Shown here in pieces: positions 55,571 to 63,376 of a stretch of 64,000 bases of DNA. This stretch comes from DASUAS01 sp963841415. Lineage in GTDB: Bacteria; Actinomycetota; Acidimicrobiia; IMCC26256; DASPTH01. Every line of letters begins with the position of its first letter. Positions within the stretch are counted from its first letter, which is position 1. A program made the position numbers and the translations under genes. Under the pieces are notes generated by a model. It made no database searches and was not told the origin of the DNA. It worked only from the letters and a program-made list of their open reading frames with translations. Location: positions 434,001-498,000 of the forward strand of contig CAWJCN010000003.1 in the NCBI GenBank assembly GCA_963841415.1, written 5' to 3'.

Positions 55571-56089
55571 TGGGAGCGGGTGCTCCTGAGCGCTGGTGTT
55601 GTCGAGCGACACGCCGAGTCGGGCGGCGATCTCTTCGCAGATTGATCTCGCCGGCTGTTGGGTGTGCTCGGCCGCGACGCGGATCAACACGACTGCCGCT
55701 TCGAACGCGTGGAGCGTGTAGTCCTGGACCCGCCACCACCCGGCCAGCTCGTAGTAGTCGACGACGATCCCCGCGTGCAGCGCGACGGCCGCCTGGATCG
55801 CCGCTCGATGCTTCTGCCGCGCGGCATTTCCGCTGACGGTCCACTCGGACAGGTGCCGTTGGGTCGCGTCGCTCAGGGACAGCGGCGCTGTCGGAGCCGC
55901 ACCCGCGACCGCGAGCGCTGCGGCACCAATTTCCGTGAGCACGTCCCCCGGGAACGGAAAGGCGTAGTCCGCGAACGAACGCAACTGCAGCAGGACGTCG
56001 TCGGGCGACTCGTCTCGTGCCAGACCTTCAAGGACGAGACGTGCGACCTCGACGCGATCCGGTTCTGTCGCTGAGGTGTTCCTCGCCAT
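55568..56089 (-). CDS. Hypothetical protein flanked by inverted repeats
   Basis: Protein of 173 aa, mainly helical: VEVARLVLEGLARDESPDDV, LLQLRSFADYAFPFPGDVL, LHAFEAAVVLIRVAAEHTQQ. No signal peptide or membrane helix and no family recognised. ATG 56089 has only a weak ribosome site. It is enclosed by a 22-bp inverted repeat pair (55549-55570, 56151-56172), which hints at a cassette or small mobile unit. Confidence 0.6.
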   Translation of the reverse strand: MARNTSATEPDRVEVARLVLEGLARDESPDDVLLQLRSFADYAFPFPGDVLTEIGAAALAVAGAAPTAPLSLSDATQRHLSEWTVSGNAARQKHRAAIQAAVALHAGIVVDYYELAGWWRVQDYTLHAFEAAVVLIRVAAEHTQQPARSICEEIAARLGVSLDNTSAQEHPLP

Positions 56090-56150
56090 GCTTCGTACGG
56101 TAGGTCCAATTCGTTGAGCGGTCGCGACCGGTCGAGCCTTCCGCCCCGCG

Positions 56151-56172
56151 TAAATGCGCCCGAGCGGGCATT
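56151..56172. repeat. Inverted repeat, right copy
   Basis: TAAATGCGCCCGAGCGGGCA then TT, partner of 55549-55570 in opposite orientation, 62 bases upstream of the gene start. Its core also forms a short hairpin. Confidence 0.55.
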
Positions 56173-56286
56173 CTGGCGCGCTTGCGCTTCGGATGCGACG
56201 GTGCCGCGCGGCAGCGTCAACGGTTCCTGAGGTCATGAGCAGTCGCCGACAGGTTCGGCGACTGGCGCGGGCCTATCGTCGTGGCC

Positions 56287-56493
56287 ATGAAGCGGTGGCC
56301 GATCTCTGAGGACTCCACCTACCGTCGGCGATTTTGCTCGCGATTGGCGCTGGTACTGGTCTACGCAGCCCTTGCAATCGTCTTTGGCATGATCGGCGCC
56401 ACAGTCCTGTTCACCCTGACGGCGTTGCTCACTGTTGCATTCGCGTATGAGGTCCTGCGGTTCCACTTCGAGTATCGGAGGTCCGACGCCTAG
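56287..56493 (+). CDS. Small membrane protein
   Basis: Protein of 68 aa with one long or two short helices (LALVLVYAALAIVFGMIGAT, VLFTLTALLTVAFAYEVL) and basic ends. Start ATG 56287 (a GTG six bases upstream is possible). Not recognised. Confidence 0.55.
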   Translation: MKRWPISEDSTYRRRFCSRLALVLVYAALAIVFGMIGATVLFTLTALLTVAFAYEVLRFHFEYRRSDA

Positions 56494-56693
56494 CGCCCTT
56501 CTCGGATGACCGGGGAGTTGTCGAGGCGGTCAGGTGCGAGGTTGCGCGGCGCGATCTGGCTCCCGTGTGTGGCCTTGGTCGGTGACTGACCTCGGCATCA
56601 CGATTCCTTGACCTCGCGGGCGTTCTTATCAGTGACAGCAATCCTTGGGACGATGCCGGGTGTCAGCAGCCCGATGAGCACGGAGGCGATGAG

Positions 56694-57227
56694 ATGGACC
56701 GGACCTCGATGGGGACGATGCGGTATCTGTTCTTTGGTGTCGGGCTGGTGGGGGGCGTCATCCTGCTCGCAGCGGGCCAGACGCTCATCGGCGGGTTGCT
56801 GGTGGCCATGGCCGCGGTCCGGATCGTGTTGCTCGTATCGATGCAGCGTCGGATGCGGTCGTCGTCGTCCCAGGCTCCAGGCGTGAACGGCCGTCGCGGT
56901 GGTGGACGTCCAATGCTGCAACGTCTTGCCAGCATGGAGCTCGATGTCGCCGCGACCGCGATCGGCGTTGCACCCGACGTGTTGCGGCGCGCGGTCGACG
57001 ACGGCCGCTCAATCTCCGCGCTAGCGGCTGACACCGGTGTTCCCTCGGACCGTGTGGTCGACGCGGTCGTTCGTGACGCCAACACCAAGGTCGATCGGGC
57101 CGTCGCCGACGGCCGCATCGCCCCCGACCGGGCAAGCATGCTCCGCAACCGGTTGCCGAACTGGGCAGAACAACTAGTCCTGCAAACACCGACAATGCTC
57201 GCCGGAGCCGCATCGCCTCCAGCCTGA
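56694..57227 (+). CDS. Membrane-anchored protein with C-terminal helical domain
   Basis: Protein of 177 aa. Two N-terminal helices (MRYLFFGVGLVGGVILLAAG, LIGGLLVAMAAVRIVLLVSM) are followed by a helical region with two repeats of a pattern (IGVAPDVLRRAVDDGRSISA, TGVPSDRVVDAVVRDANTKV). The latter resembles small helix-hairpin repeats seen in cell-envelope proteins. Function unknown. Lies just upstream of the IS110 element. Confidence 0.6.
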   Translation: MDRTSMGTMRYLFFGVGLVGGVILLAAGQTLIGGLLVAMAAVRIVLLVSMQRRMRSSSSQAPGVNGRRGGGRPMLQRLASMELDVAATAIGVAPDVLRRAVDDGRSISALAADTGVPSDRVVDAVVRDANTKVDRAVADGRIAPDRASMLRNRLPNWAEQLVLQTPTMLAGAASPPA

Positions 57228-57251
57228 ACGGATTTCTGCCAAACGCCATAT

Positions 57252-57306
57252 CTGCCAGTGAGGATGGGCGGGTCCACCGTGGTGTCGGTGGTGACCGGTA
57301 CGTTCG
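57252..57306 (+). repeat. IS110 upstream repeat
   Basis: 55-bp sequence (begins CTGCCAGTGAGGATG, ends GGTACGTTCG) shared with the inverted copy at 51730-51787. It starts 207 bases before the transposase ATG, in the region that in IS110 elements can encode the guide (bridge) RNA. Confidence 0.7.
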
Positions 57307-57458
57307 GTTCGGACGCGCGTCACTCGTTGGTGTGTGTTCGGAATTGGGCACGCCCCGTTCCGGAGGGTGATCGAGCTCGCTGTTGACGCAGCGTGCTCGT
57401 CACGGTCTCCTTCCCGGGACGTGCGTGCCACCCCTTGAACCGTTGAAGCAGAGAAGGG

Positions 57459-58508
57459 ATGGCGATGACCATGGTAGAGAGCACGCGCCTGATCACGGGT
57501 GGTGTCGATACGCATCTCGATGTGCATGTCGCGGCCGCGGTCGACGCGAACGGCGGTGTGTTGGGTGTCGAGTCGTTCGTGACGACACCGGCCGGATATG
57601 GCGAGTTGTGTTCGTGGCTCGAGACGTTCGGCACCCCGGCGCGGGTGGGGGTGGAAGGCACCGGCGCGTATGGCGCCGGGTTGGCACGTCATCTGCGTGG
57701 TCGGGGTCTGGTGGTGATCGAGGTTGATCGCCCGAACCGCCAGGAGCGGCGCCGCAACGGGAAGTCCGATGAGCTCGACGCGATCGAAGCAGCACGGGCG
57801 GCGTTGTCGGGTCGGGCGTCAGGGATCGCGAAGTCCGCTGATGGTGACGTGGAAGCGATCCGCGCGTTGTTGGTGGCGCGCCGTTCGGGTCGCAACGTGC
57901 GCGTCAAGTATCTGAACCAGATCCGCCATCTCGGCTTCACCGCACCCGACGAGCTCCGGGAGCAGTTCCGGGCCGTGCCCGTCGACCACTTGGCTGCCAC
58001 CGCAGCAGCGTTGCGACCTCGCGTGGACGGCGACAGCGTGACCTACGCGACGAAGTTGGCGATCGCGACGCTCGGACGTCGTGTCCTCGCGCTCGATGCT
58101 GACGGCAAGCGTCTCGACCAGGCGCTCGACACGCTCGTGCGTCGCCGTGCACCTCGCCTGCTCGAGGTCTACGGCGTCGGCACCCACACCGCCGCGATCT
58201 TGTTGGTCACCGCGGGCGACAATCCGCACCGGTTGCGCGACGAAGCCGCGTTCGCGCACCTCTGTGGCGTTGCACCCCTCCCCGCGTCGTCAGGGAAGAG
58301 TCGTCAACGTTTTCGACTCAACCCCGGCGGCAACCGTCAAGCGAACCACGCGCTCTGGCGGATCGTGTTCACCCGCATGAGCGGCGATGAACGCACCCGC
58401 AAATACGTCGCGCGTCGCCTCGCCGAAGGACGCACCACCCGCGAGATCATGCGCAGCCTGAAGCGTTACGTCGCCCGCGAGCTCTACCCCCACCTCGTCG
58501 CCGGCTGA
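57459..58508 (+). CDS. IS110 family transposase (DEDD)
   Basis: Protein of 349 aa, full length. RuvC-like N-terminal domain: first Asp in GGVDTHLDVH (about residues 14-23), Glu in VGVEGTGAYG (about 66) and Asp pair in KSDELDAIEAARAA (about 102-115). The C-terminal transposase-20 domain contains GVAPLPASSGKSRQRFRLNP, whose Ser is the recombinase nucleophile. It carries out transposition through site-specific recombination guided by RNA in the family. ATG 57459 or 57465. Confidence 0.93.
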   Translation: MAMTMVESTRLITGGVDTHLDVHVAAAVDANGGVLGVESFVTTPAGYGELCSWLETFGTPARVGVEGTGAYGAGLARHLRGRGLVVIEVDRPNRQERRRNGKSDELDAIEAARAALSGRASGIAKSADGDVEAIRALLVARRSGRNVRVKYLNQIRHLGFTAPDELREQFRAVPVDHLAATAAALRPRVDGDSVTYATKLAIATLGRRVLALDADGKRLDQALDTLVRRRAPRLLEVYGVGTHTAAILLVTAGDNPHRLRDEAAFAHLCGVAPLPASSGKSRQRFRLNPGGNRQANHALWRIVFTRMSGDERTRKYVARRLAEGRTTREIMRSLKRYVARELYPHLVAG

Positions 58509-58516
58509 CACGATCT

Positions 58517-58594
58517 GGAGTGACGGGCCTGGCCCGCGAACTGCCTGACACCGAAGCTGGTTGTCCTTCGAACGAACCGCCGGCCCGTCACTCC
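58517..58594 (+). repeat. 13-bp inverted repeat downstream of the transposase
   Basis: GGAGTGACGGGCC (58517-58529) and GGCCCGTCACTCC (58582-58594) are exact reverse complements separated by 52 bases. Likely a folded right-end RNA or terminator of the element. Confidence 0.6.
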
Positions 58595-58742
58595 CGAACA
58601 CCCTCGGCACCGCGTGGCCTGATAAGAGCTCGCCCTCACCCGAGTGGCCCATCACTGGTGTGCCCGCACCGCCGAAACAACCCCTTGACAGACATAGGAG
58701 CCTTCGCACTGGCTCCGTCTTCGTTCTGCCATCCTGTTGCCA

Positions 58743-59246
58743 ATGACGAACCTCCCGGATGCGGCCGACGCGCTCCTTGCGCTGCTCCGAGCCGACCTAC
58801 TTGCGTCCGTTGGTTTGCCGCTCGAAGCGCGGGTGCGTCTGATCTCGCCGGATGAGCAGCGAACAAGGGATCTCGAACTCGACGCCAGGTTCAGCGACCC
58901 GATGGCACCGAACGCGAAGGTGGTGCTCCTCGGCTCCTCAATGCCTGGTCCGCGGGCGCAACCGTTGGAGGAGTACACCAGCTTCTGGGAGTTGGAGATG
59001 CCGCATATGCGCTCGATGATCTTCGAGGCTGTCGACGTGATTGATGTGGTCCAAGAGGAAGTGATCGAAGACCTATGGCGAGAGGGCCGCTCAGCCTCTT
59101 GGCCAGAGTGCCCCGTGCATGGTGGCCACCCACTCGACTCGGTATTCGACGACGGCGACAACCTGGTGTGGCGATGCCCGCGTGACCACGGCATCGTTAT
59201 CCCGCTGGGCGGCCTCGGCGCGGACGGCCGCTTCACGGGGGCATAA
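58743..59246 (+). CDS. Hypothetical protein
   Basis: Protein of 167 aa: LLALLRADLLASVGLPLEAR, EDLWREGRSASWPECPVHGG then WRCPRDHGIVIPLGGLG. The Cys and His at the end could form a small zinc site. No family recognised; lies directly downstream of the IS110 element and may be a passenger or the original host gene. Confidence 0.6.
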   Translation: MTNLPDAADALLALLRADLLASVGLPLEARVRLISPDEQRTRDLELDARFSDPMAPNAKVVLLGSSMPGPRAQPLEEYTSFWELEMPHMRSMIFEAVDVIDVVQEEVIEDLWREGRSASWPECPVHGGHPLDSVFDDGDNLVWRCPRDHGIVIPLGGLGADGRFTGA

Positions 59247-59465
59247 CTGCCGCTCGGCGTGCACCTCATCGGGGACTGTGCGTGCCGTCCCGACCAGCCA
59301 GGAACCCGTGGAGAGTTTGATCGCTCGACCGCACCGAGGACGGTGATCCGCCGCAATCGTTCCTTGATGTGCGCGCTCGGGCGCCGGACCGGCAGATGTG
59401 CATCGAGTACCGCCGTTTGCCGATCGGCGCTGCGGAGGAGCGCTCTCTGAAGAGAGCAGTTCTCG

Positions 59466-60548
59466 CTACACGGTCGCGATCGGCGTCAGGGGTGAGCCGA
59501 CGATGCCGGGCAGGCGGAGCGGGGGAGCAGTGAGCAGGAAGCGGCTCCGCTCGTGCTCGCGCAGCCAGGTCGCCAGCTCGTGCAGGTACCACATCTCGCC
59601 CAGCGGGACGCCGAGCTTGAACAGGCAGAGGTTGTGGATCGGCAGCAGCGTGCGCTTGCCGTCGACCAACGGAGAGCCGCCGAGCATCGCTTCGACCGCG
59701 TAGTTGTCGGCGATCAGCGCCGAGATCTGCGAGTCCGCGATCCACTCGAGCAGCGACTCGTCGCGCGGATCGAGCGCGCTGCACATCCGGTGGATCTTCA
59801 CCGGGTCGGGCTCCTTGTTCCACTCGAGGACCTTGGTGGCGAAGCCGGTGTGGAGCAGGAGCATGTCGCCCGGCTCGACGACCACGTGGTCGGCCGCCAT
59901 GATCTCCCGGAGCAGCTCGAGCTTCACGGCCTTGGCGTCGTGCCCGAGGTGGTGCGCGAGGTCGACGAGCACGCCGCGTCCCTGCACGCCGTGGAACGCC
60001 ATGTGCTCGAGGCCGAGGTGGTGCGCGAAGCACGCGTGCCCCGCGCCGTCGCCGCGCGCGTCGGCGCTGGGTCCGACCAGGTCGACACCCGCCCGGTAGC
60101 CGTTGTAGTAGACCGACTCGGCCACGCCGTCGCCGTCGGCGTCGAACTCGGCACCGACGTGCGCGAGCGAGTCCCACTGGGTCGAGTACTGCAACCAGAG
60201 CGTCACCTGGTCGTCGGACCAGACGTCGTAGAAGGTGTCGTCGCCCTCGCGCATCTCGCGCATGAGGGCGTTGTAGAACACCTCGGGCTTCCCCTGCATG
60301 TCCTCGGTGGGCGCGAGTCGCGGCGGGTAGCGGCGCTGGTTCAGCGCGGTGCCGCCCGGGTAGTCGAGCGGCAGGCTGAGGCAGAAGGTGATGCCGTGTT
60401 CGACCTCTCGCACGCCTTGGAGGACCTTCTCGGGGGTGACCAGGTTGATCCGGCCGAGCTCGTCGTCGTCGCCCCAGTCGCCCCACGTCGAGCCTTCCGG
60501 ACGGCTGCTCCACCGCTTCGCCACGTCGTCACCTCGGTTGCCAGCCAT
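59466..60548 (-). CDS. Cyclase family protein (kynurenine formamidase-like)
   Basis: Protein of 360 aa. YSTQWDSLAHVGAEFDADGD, HMAFHGVQGRGVLVDLAHHL, VEPGDMLLLHTGFATKVLEW are hallmarks of the actinobacterial large cyclase (formamidase-fold) family, metal-dependent hydrolases of amides, lactones or cyclic compounds. ATG 60548. It diverges from an amidohydrolase, with a perfect TetR-type palindrome between them. Confidence 0.88.
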   Translation of the reverse strand: MAGNRGDDVAKRWSSRPEGSTWGDWGDDDELGRINLVTPEKVLQGVREVEHGITFCLSLPLDYPGGTALNQRRYPPRLAPTEDMQGKPEVFYNALMREMREGDDTFYDVWSDDQVTLWLQYSTQWDSLAHVGAEFDADGDGVAESVYYNGYRAGVDLVGPSADARGDGAGHACFAHHLGLEHMAFHGVQGRGVLVDLAHHLGHDAKAVKLELLREIMAADHVVVEPGDMLLLHTGFATKVLEWNKEPDPVKIHRMCSALDPRDESLLEWIADSQISALIADNYAVEAMLGGSPLVDGKRTLLPIHNLCLFKLGVPLGEMWYLHELATWLREHERSRFLLTAPPLRLPGIVGSPLTPIATV

Positions 60549-60559
60549 TGCCAGGAGCC

Positions 60560-60575
60560 TGTACCGATCGGTACA
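60560..60575. promoter_or_regulatory. Palindromic operator between cyclase and amidohydrolase
   Basis: TGTACCGATCGGTACA, perfect 16-bp palindrome, 12 bases upstream of the cyclase start and 38 bases upstream of the amidohydrolase start. Shares its ACCGATCGGT core and ACA end with the sites at 45860 and 63336. Confidence 0.7.
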
Positions 60576-60612
60576 CTAGCTCCGCCAGCAACCGCACGCA
60601 GGGGGTCGAGGC

Positions 60613-61860
60613 ATGACCGAGCACCAGGACCTCGTCGTCTCCGCCGACGGCCACATCCTCGAACCGACCGACCTCTTCAGGACACGCCTGCCCAAGCATC
60701 TGCGCGACCACGCGGTGTGGGAGGAGGACTTCGAGATCGAGCCGCTCGTGGAGGGTGGCGCGACCAAGTTCCGGCGCCTGCACACGTCGGGCTTCGAAGG
60801 ATGGACCGTCTCCCGGTACCGCCAGACCGGCGGGCGCATGCCCGAGGGCGACCCCGAGATCATCGTCGAGGACCTCACGCTCGACGGTGTCGACGCCGCG
60901 GTCATGCACCCCAACCTCTCGCTCTTCGGGCTCTACTCGGACGACCACGAGCTGTCGATCGCGCACGCACGCGTCTACAACGACTACATCGCGGAGCGGT
61001 TCACGCCGTACTTCGACCGCATCGCGCCGACCGCACCGATCCCACTCACCGACATCGACGACACGGTCGCGGAGATCGAGCGCGTCGCGGCCGCCGGCTC
61101 CCGCGCCATCCTGGTGCCCGCGACCCCGCCGAAGCCCTACTACTCGCGCGACTTCGACCCGGTGTGGGACGCCGCCGTGGCGAACGGTGTGCAGGTGTTC
61201 ATCCACACGCAGACCGGCGGCGTGAAGGTGAACGACCCCGAATCCACGACGCTGAAGGTCATGGTCGACCAGGCGAAGCAGGTCAACCAGCCGATGACCG
61301 AGAAGACGGCGTCGAAGCGCATGATCACCCAGGCCGTCTACGCGCCGATCGTGCCATCGCAGGTCATCTGCGAGCTCATCGGTGGCGGGGTCGCCGAGCG
61401 GTACCCCACGCTGCACTTCTCGCTGGTCGAGTTCAACGCGCACTGGCTCGGGTCACTCGTCGGCGCGATGGACAAGTGCTGGGTCACGGGCATCGGCCAG
61501 GACGCCGACTGGTGGATCGGGGTCTGGGACGACACCCGCCCCGCGAACGACCAGCCCAGCGTCGCCCAGCTGTTCCGTCTGAACGACAAGTGGCCGTATC
61601 CACTCGCGCCGAGCGAGTACGTGCAGCGGCAGTTCCACGTGTCGTTCCAGGACGACCCGGTCGCCGTGGCGTGCCGTCACATCACGGGCGTGTCGAGCAT
61701 CGTGTGGGGCAACGACTACCCGCACGCCGAGGGCACGTTCCGCGGCAGTCGCGAGCTCATCGCGAAGCAGTTCGTCGGCGTGCCGGCGGACGAGAAGGCG
61801 GCGATGGTCGGCGGCACCCTCGGCGACCTGCTCGGCTTCCAAGCGCCCGTCCCCGCCTGA
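60613..61860 (+). CDS. Amidohydrolase family protein
   Basis: Protein of 415 aa, amidohydrolase-2 TIM barrel. Metal motif VVSADGHILEPTDLF (D-x-H), His in VFIHTQTGG, and the late Asp in SSIVWGNDYPHAEGTF. Probably acts on a ring-derived carboxylate or lactone. It diverges from the cyclase family gene; the pair probably processes one substrate. Confidence 0.88.
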   Translation: MTEHQDLVVSADGHILEPTDLFRTRLPKHLRDHAVWEEDFEIEPLVEGGATKFRRLHTSGFEGWTVSRYRQTGGRMPEGDPEIIVEDLTLDGVDAAVMHPNLSLFGLYSDDHELSIAHARVYNDYIAERFTPYFDRIAPTAPIPLTDIDDTVAEIERVAAAGSRAILVPATPPKPYYSRDFDPVWDAAVANGVQVFIHTQTGGVKVNDPESTTLKVMVDQAKQVNQPMTEKTASKRMITQAVYAPIVPSQVICELIGGGVAERYPTLHFSLVEFNAHWLGSLVGAMDKCWVTGIGQDADWWIGVWDDTRPANDQPSVAQLFRLNDKWPYPLAPSEYVQRQFHVSFQDDPVAVACRHITGVSSIVWGNDYPHAEGTFRGSRELIAKQFVGVPADEKAAMVGGTLGDLLGFQAPVPA

Positions 61861-61862
61861 CG

Positions 61863-61880
61863 CGCCCCACCCAAGGGGCG
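61863..61880. terminator. Short GC hairpin between convergent genes
   Basis: CGCCCC-ACCCAA-GGGGCG, 6-bp stem, between the amidohydrolase stop (61860) and the TetR stop (61888). It could serve both strands. Confidence 0.4.
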
Positions 61881-61887
61881 GCGGGAC

Positions 61888-62532
61888 TCAGGCCTCGATG
61901 CCGCGGAGGAAGATGTCGGCGAAGGGCTTCGCCACGTCGCGAGCCGAGACGCTTCCGCCGGGCTTCAGCCAGAGATACGTGTAGTTGTGCATGCCGAGCC
62001 ACGCGCGCGCGGTGAGCCAGGGGTCGACGGCGCGGAACTCGCCGCCGTCGATGCCGGCCTGCAGCACCGTCTCCACGCGCCGCTCGTACTCGCGGCGGCG
62101 GGTGCGGAACTGCTCGGCGCGCTCGTCGGTGAGGGCAGGGAACTCGTGGAGGAACACCCACACGTGGTCGGGGTAGCGGTGGATGACGTCGAGCAACTCG
62201 GTGCCGAGCATCGTCAACTGCTCCGACGGTGACCCGCCCGCGACGACGACGCGGTCGGCACCGAGCATCACCTCGTCCATGACGCGGTCGTGGATGGCGG
62301 CGAGCAGCTCTTCCTTCGAGCCGATGTAGTAGTAGAACGCGCCCTTGCCGAAGCCGTTGACCTCGCAGAGCTCGGCGATGCCGGTTGCGTGGTAGCCGCG
62401 GCGCGCGAACACCTGTGCCGACGTGTCGATGATCGCGTCGCGCCGGTCGTTCCACCGGGCGCTGCGCTTCGGATCGTCGGTCGTCGCAGGCTCGGCCATC
62501 GACACCGACCGTACCTCGCGGGGTGCCGACAT
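61888..62532 (-). CDS. TetR family transcriptional regulator
   Basis: Protein of 214 aa. Helix-turn-helix YHATGIAELCEVNGFGKGAF then YYYIGSKEELLAAI, a TetR pattern. ATG 62532 overlaps the upstream enoyl-CoA hydratase stop by ATGA. It is the best candidate to bind the shared palindromes at 45860, 60563 and 63336. Confidence 0.9.
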   Translation of the reverse strand: MSAPREVRSVSMAEPATTDDPKRSARWNDRRDAIIDTSAQVFARRGYHATGIAELCEVNGFGKGAFYYYIGSKEELLAAIHDRVMDEVMLGADRVVVAGGSPSEQLTMLGTELLDVIHRYPDHVWVFLHEFPALTDERAEQFRTRRREYERRVETVLQAGIDGGEFRAVDPWLTARAWLGMHNYTYLWLKPGGSVSARDVAKPFADIFLRGIEA

Positions 62533-63317
62533 CAGCGACCCTGCCAGTGCGGCTGGCGCTTCTCGGCGAACGCGCGGAGTCCTTCGTCGGCGTCGTCCGA
62601 CTCGAGCAGACCATCGAGCAGCGCCCGTGACTGCGCGCGGAGCGCGGCGTCGTCCGTCTGGGCGGCGGCCCGTACGACCCGGCGGCTCGCGCGCACCGCG
62701 AGGGGGCCAGCCGACGCGATCTGGTGGGCGACGCGCATCGCCTCGTCGAGCGCCTCACCGGCATCGACCAGACGGCTCACGAGACCGAGCGCGAACGCAC
62801 GCGTGGCGTCGATCGGTTCGCCGGTGAGGATGGCGTCCATCGCGGCGGCGCCGCCGATGGCGCGGGGGAGACGGAACAACCCGCCGGCGGCGGCGATCAG
62901 ATTGCGCTGTACCTCGGCCAGCCCGAACGACGACCGCGTGGTCGCGACCACGACGTCGGCGGCGAGCACGATCTCGAGTCCGCCCGCGGTCGCGAGACCG
63001 TCGACCGCGACCACGATCGGCTTCTCGCGCTCCCGATACACGAACCCGGCGAACCCACCGCGTTCGGTGTCGAGCGTGGCCGCGGTGCCGGTGGCGCGGA
63101 TCACCTTGAGGTCGGCGCCCGCGCAGAACACGGGGCGGGGATGGCCGTCGGTGTTGGCGCCGAGCACGCCGACCCGCACGTCGGGGTCGTCCTCGATGCG
63201 GTCGACGGCGGCTTCGATTGCGAGCGCCATCTCACGGTCGACCGCGTTGCGTGCTTCGGGCCGGTTGAGCGTGATGACCCCGACGTGGTCGGAGGAGGAG
63301 TACAGGACCGGCGCCAC
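62532..63317 (-). CDS. Enoyl-CoA hydratase family protein
   Basis: Protein of 261 aa. Crotonase motifs: NRPEARNAVDREM, AGADLKVIRATGTAA, VDGLATAGGLEIVLAAD (oxyanion loop). Likely acts in beta-oxidation or degradation of a ring fragment; exact substrate unknown. GTG start at 63317; TetR is coupled downstream. Confidence 0.9.
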   Translation of the reverse strand: MAPVLYSSSDHVGVITLNRPEARNAVDREMALAIEAAVDRIEDDPDVRVGVLGANTDGHPRPVFCAGADLKVIRATGTAATLDTERGGFAGFVYREREKPIVVAVDGLATAGGLEIVLAADVVVATTRSSFGLAEVQRNLIAAAGGLFRLPRAIGGAAAMDAILTGEPIDATRAFALGLVSRLVDAGEALDEAMRVAHQIASAGPLAVRASRRVVRAAAQTDDAALRAQSRALLDGLLESDDADEGLRAFAEKRQPHWQGR

Positions 63318-63335
63318 GACCTCAAATGTAGAGTG

Positions 63336-63345
63336 ACTGGTCAGT
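63336..63345. promoter_or_regulatory. Putative TetR-type operator (ECH/SDR divergent promoter)
   Basis: ACTGGTCAGT followed by ACA, in the 59-bp divergent region. Third member of the ACYGRTCRGT group, directly upstream of the operon that encodes the TetR protein. Confidence 0.6.
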
Positions 63346-63376
63346 ACAGAAGAACCACGACGACGACGGTGGGGGT

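Larger units (their letters stand above)
57252..58705 (+). mobile_element. IS110-family insertion sequence (boundaries approximate)
   Basis: Holds one full-length DEDD transposase. The left boundary is set at the repeat 57252. The right end is set near CCCCTTGACAGACATAGGAG at 58680-58699, which resembles right-end sequence of actinobacterial IS110 elements. IS110 elements lack inverted ends and target duplications, so exact ends cannot be read. The 200-bp stretch before the gene is non-coding and is where a bridge RNA would be encoded. Confidence 0.75.

Noticed and set aside
59553..62015. Open frame of 820 codons on the plus strand across cyclase and amidohydrolase
   Set aside because: Runs antisense to the cyclase gene then out of frame through the amidohydrolase; no family pattern.
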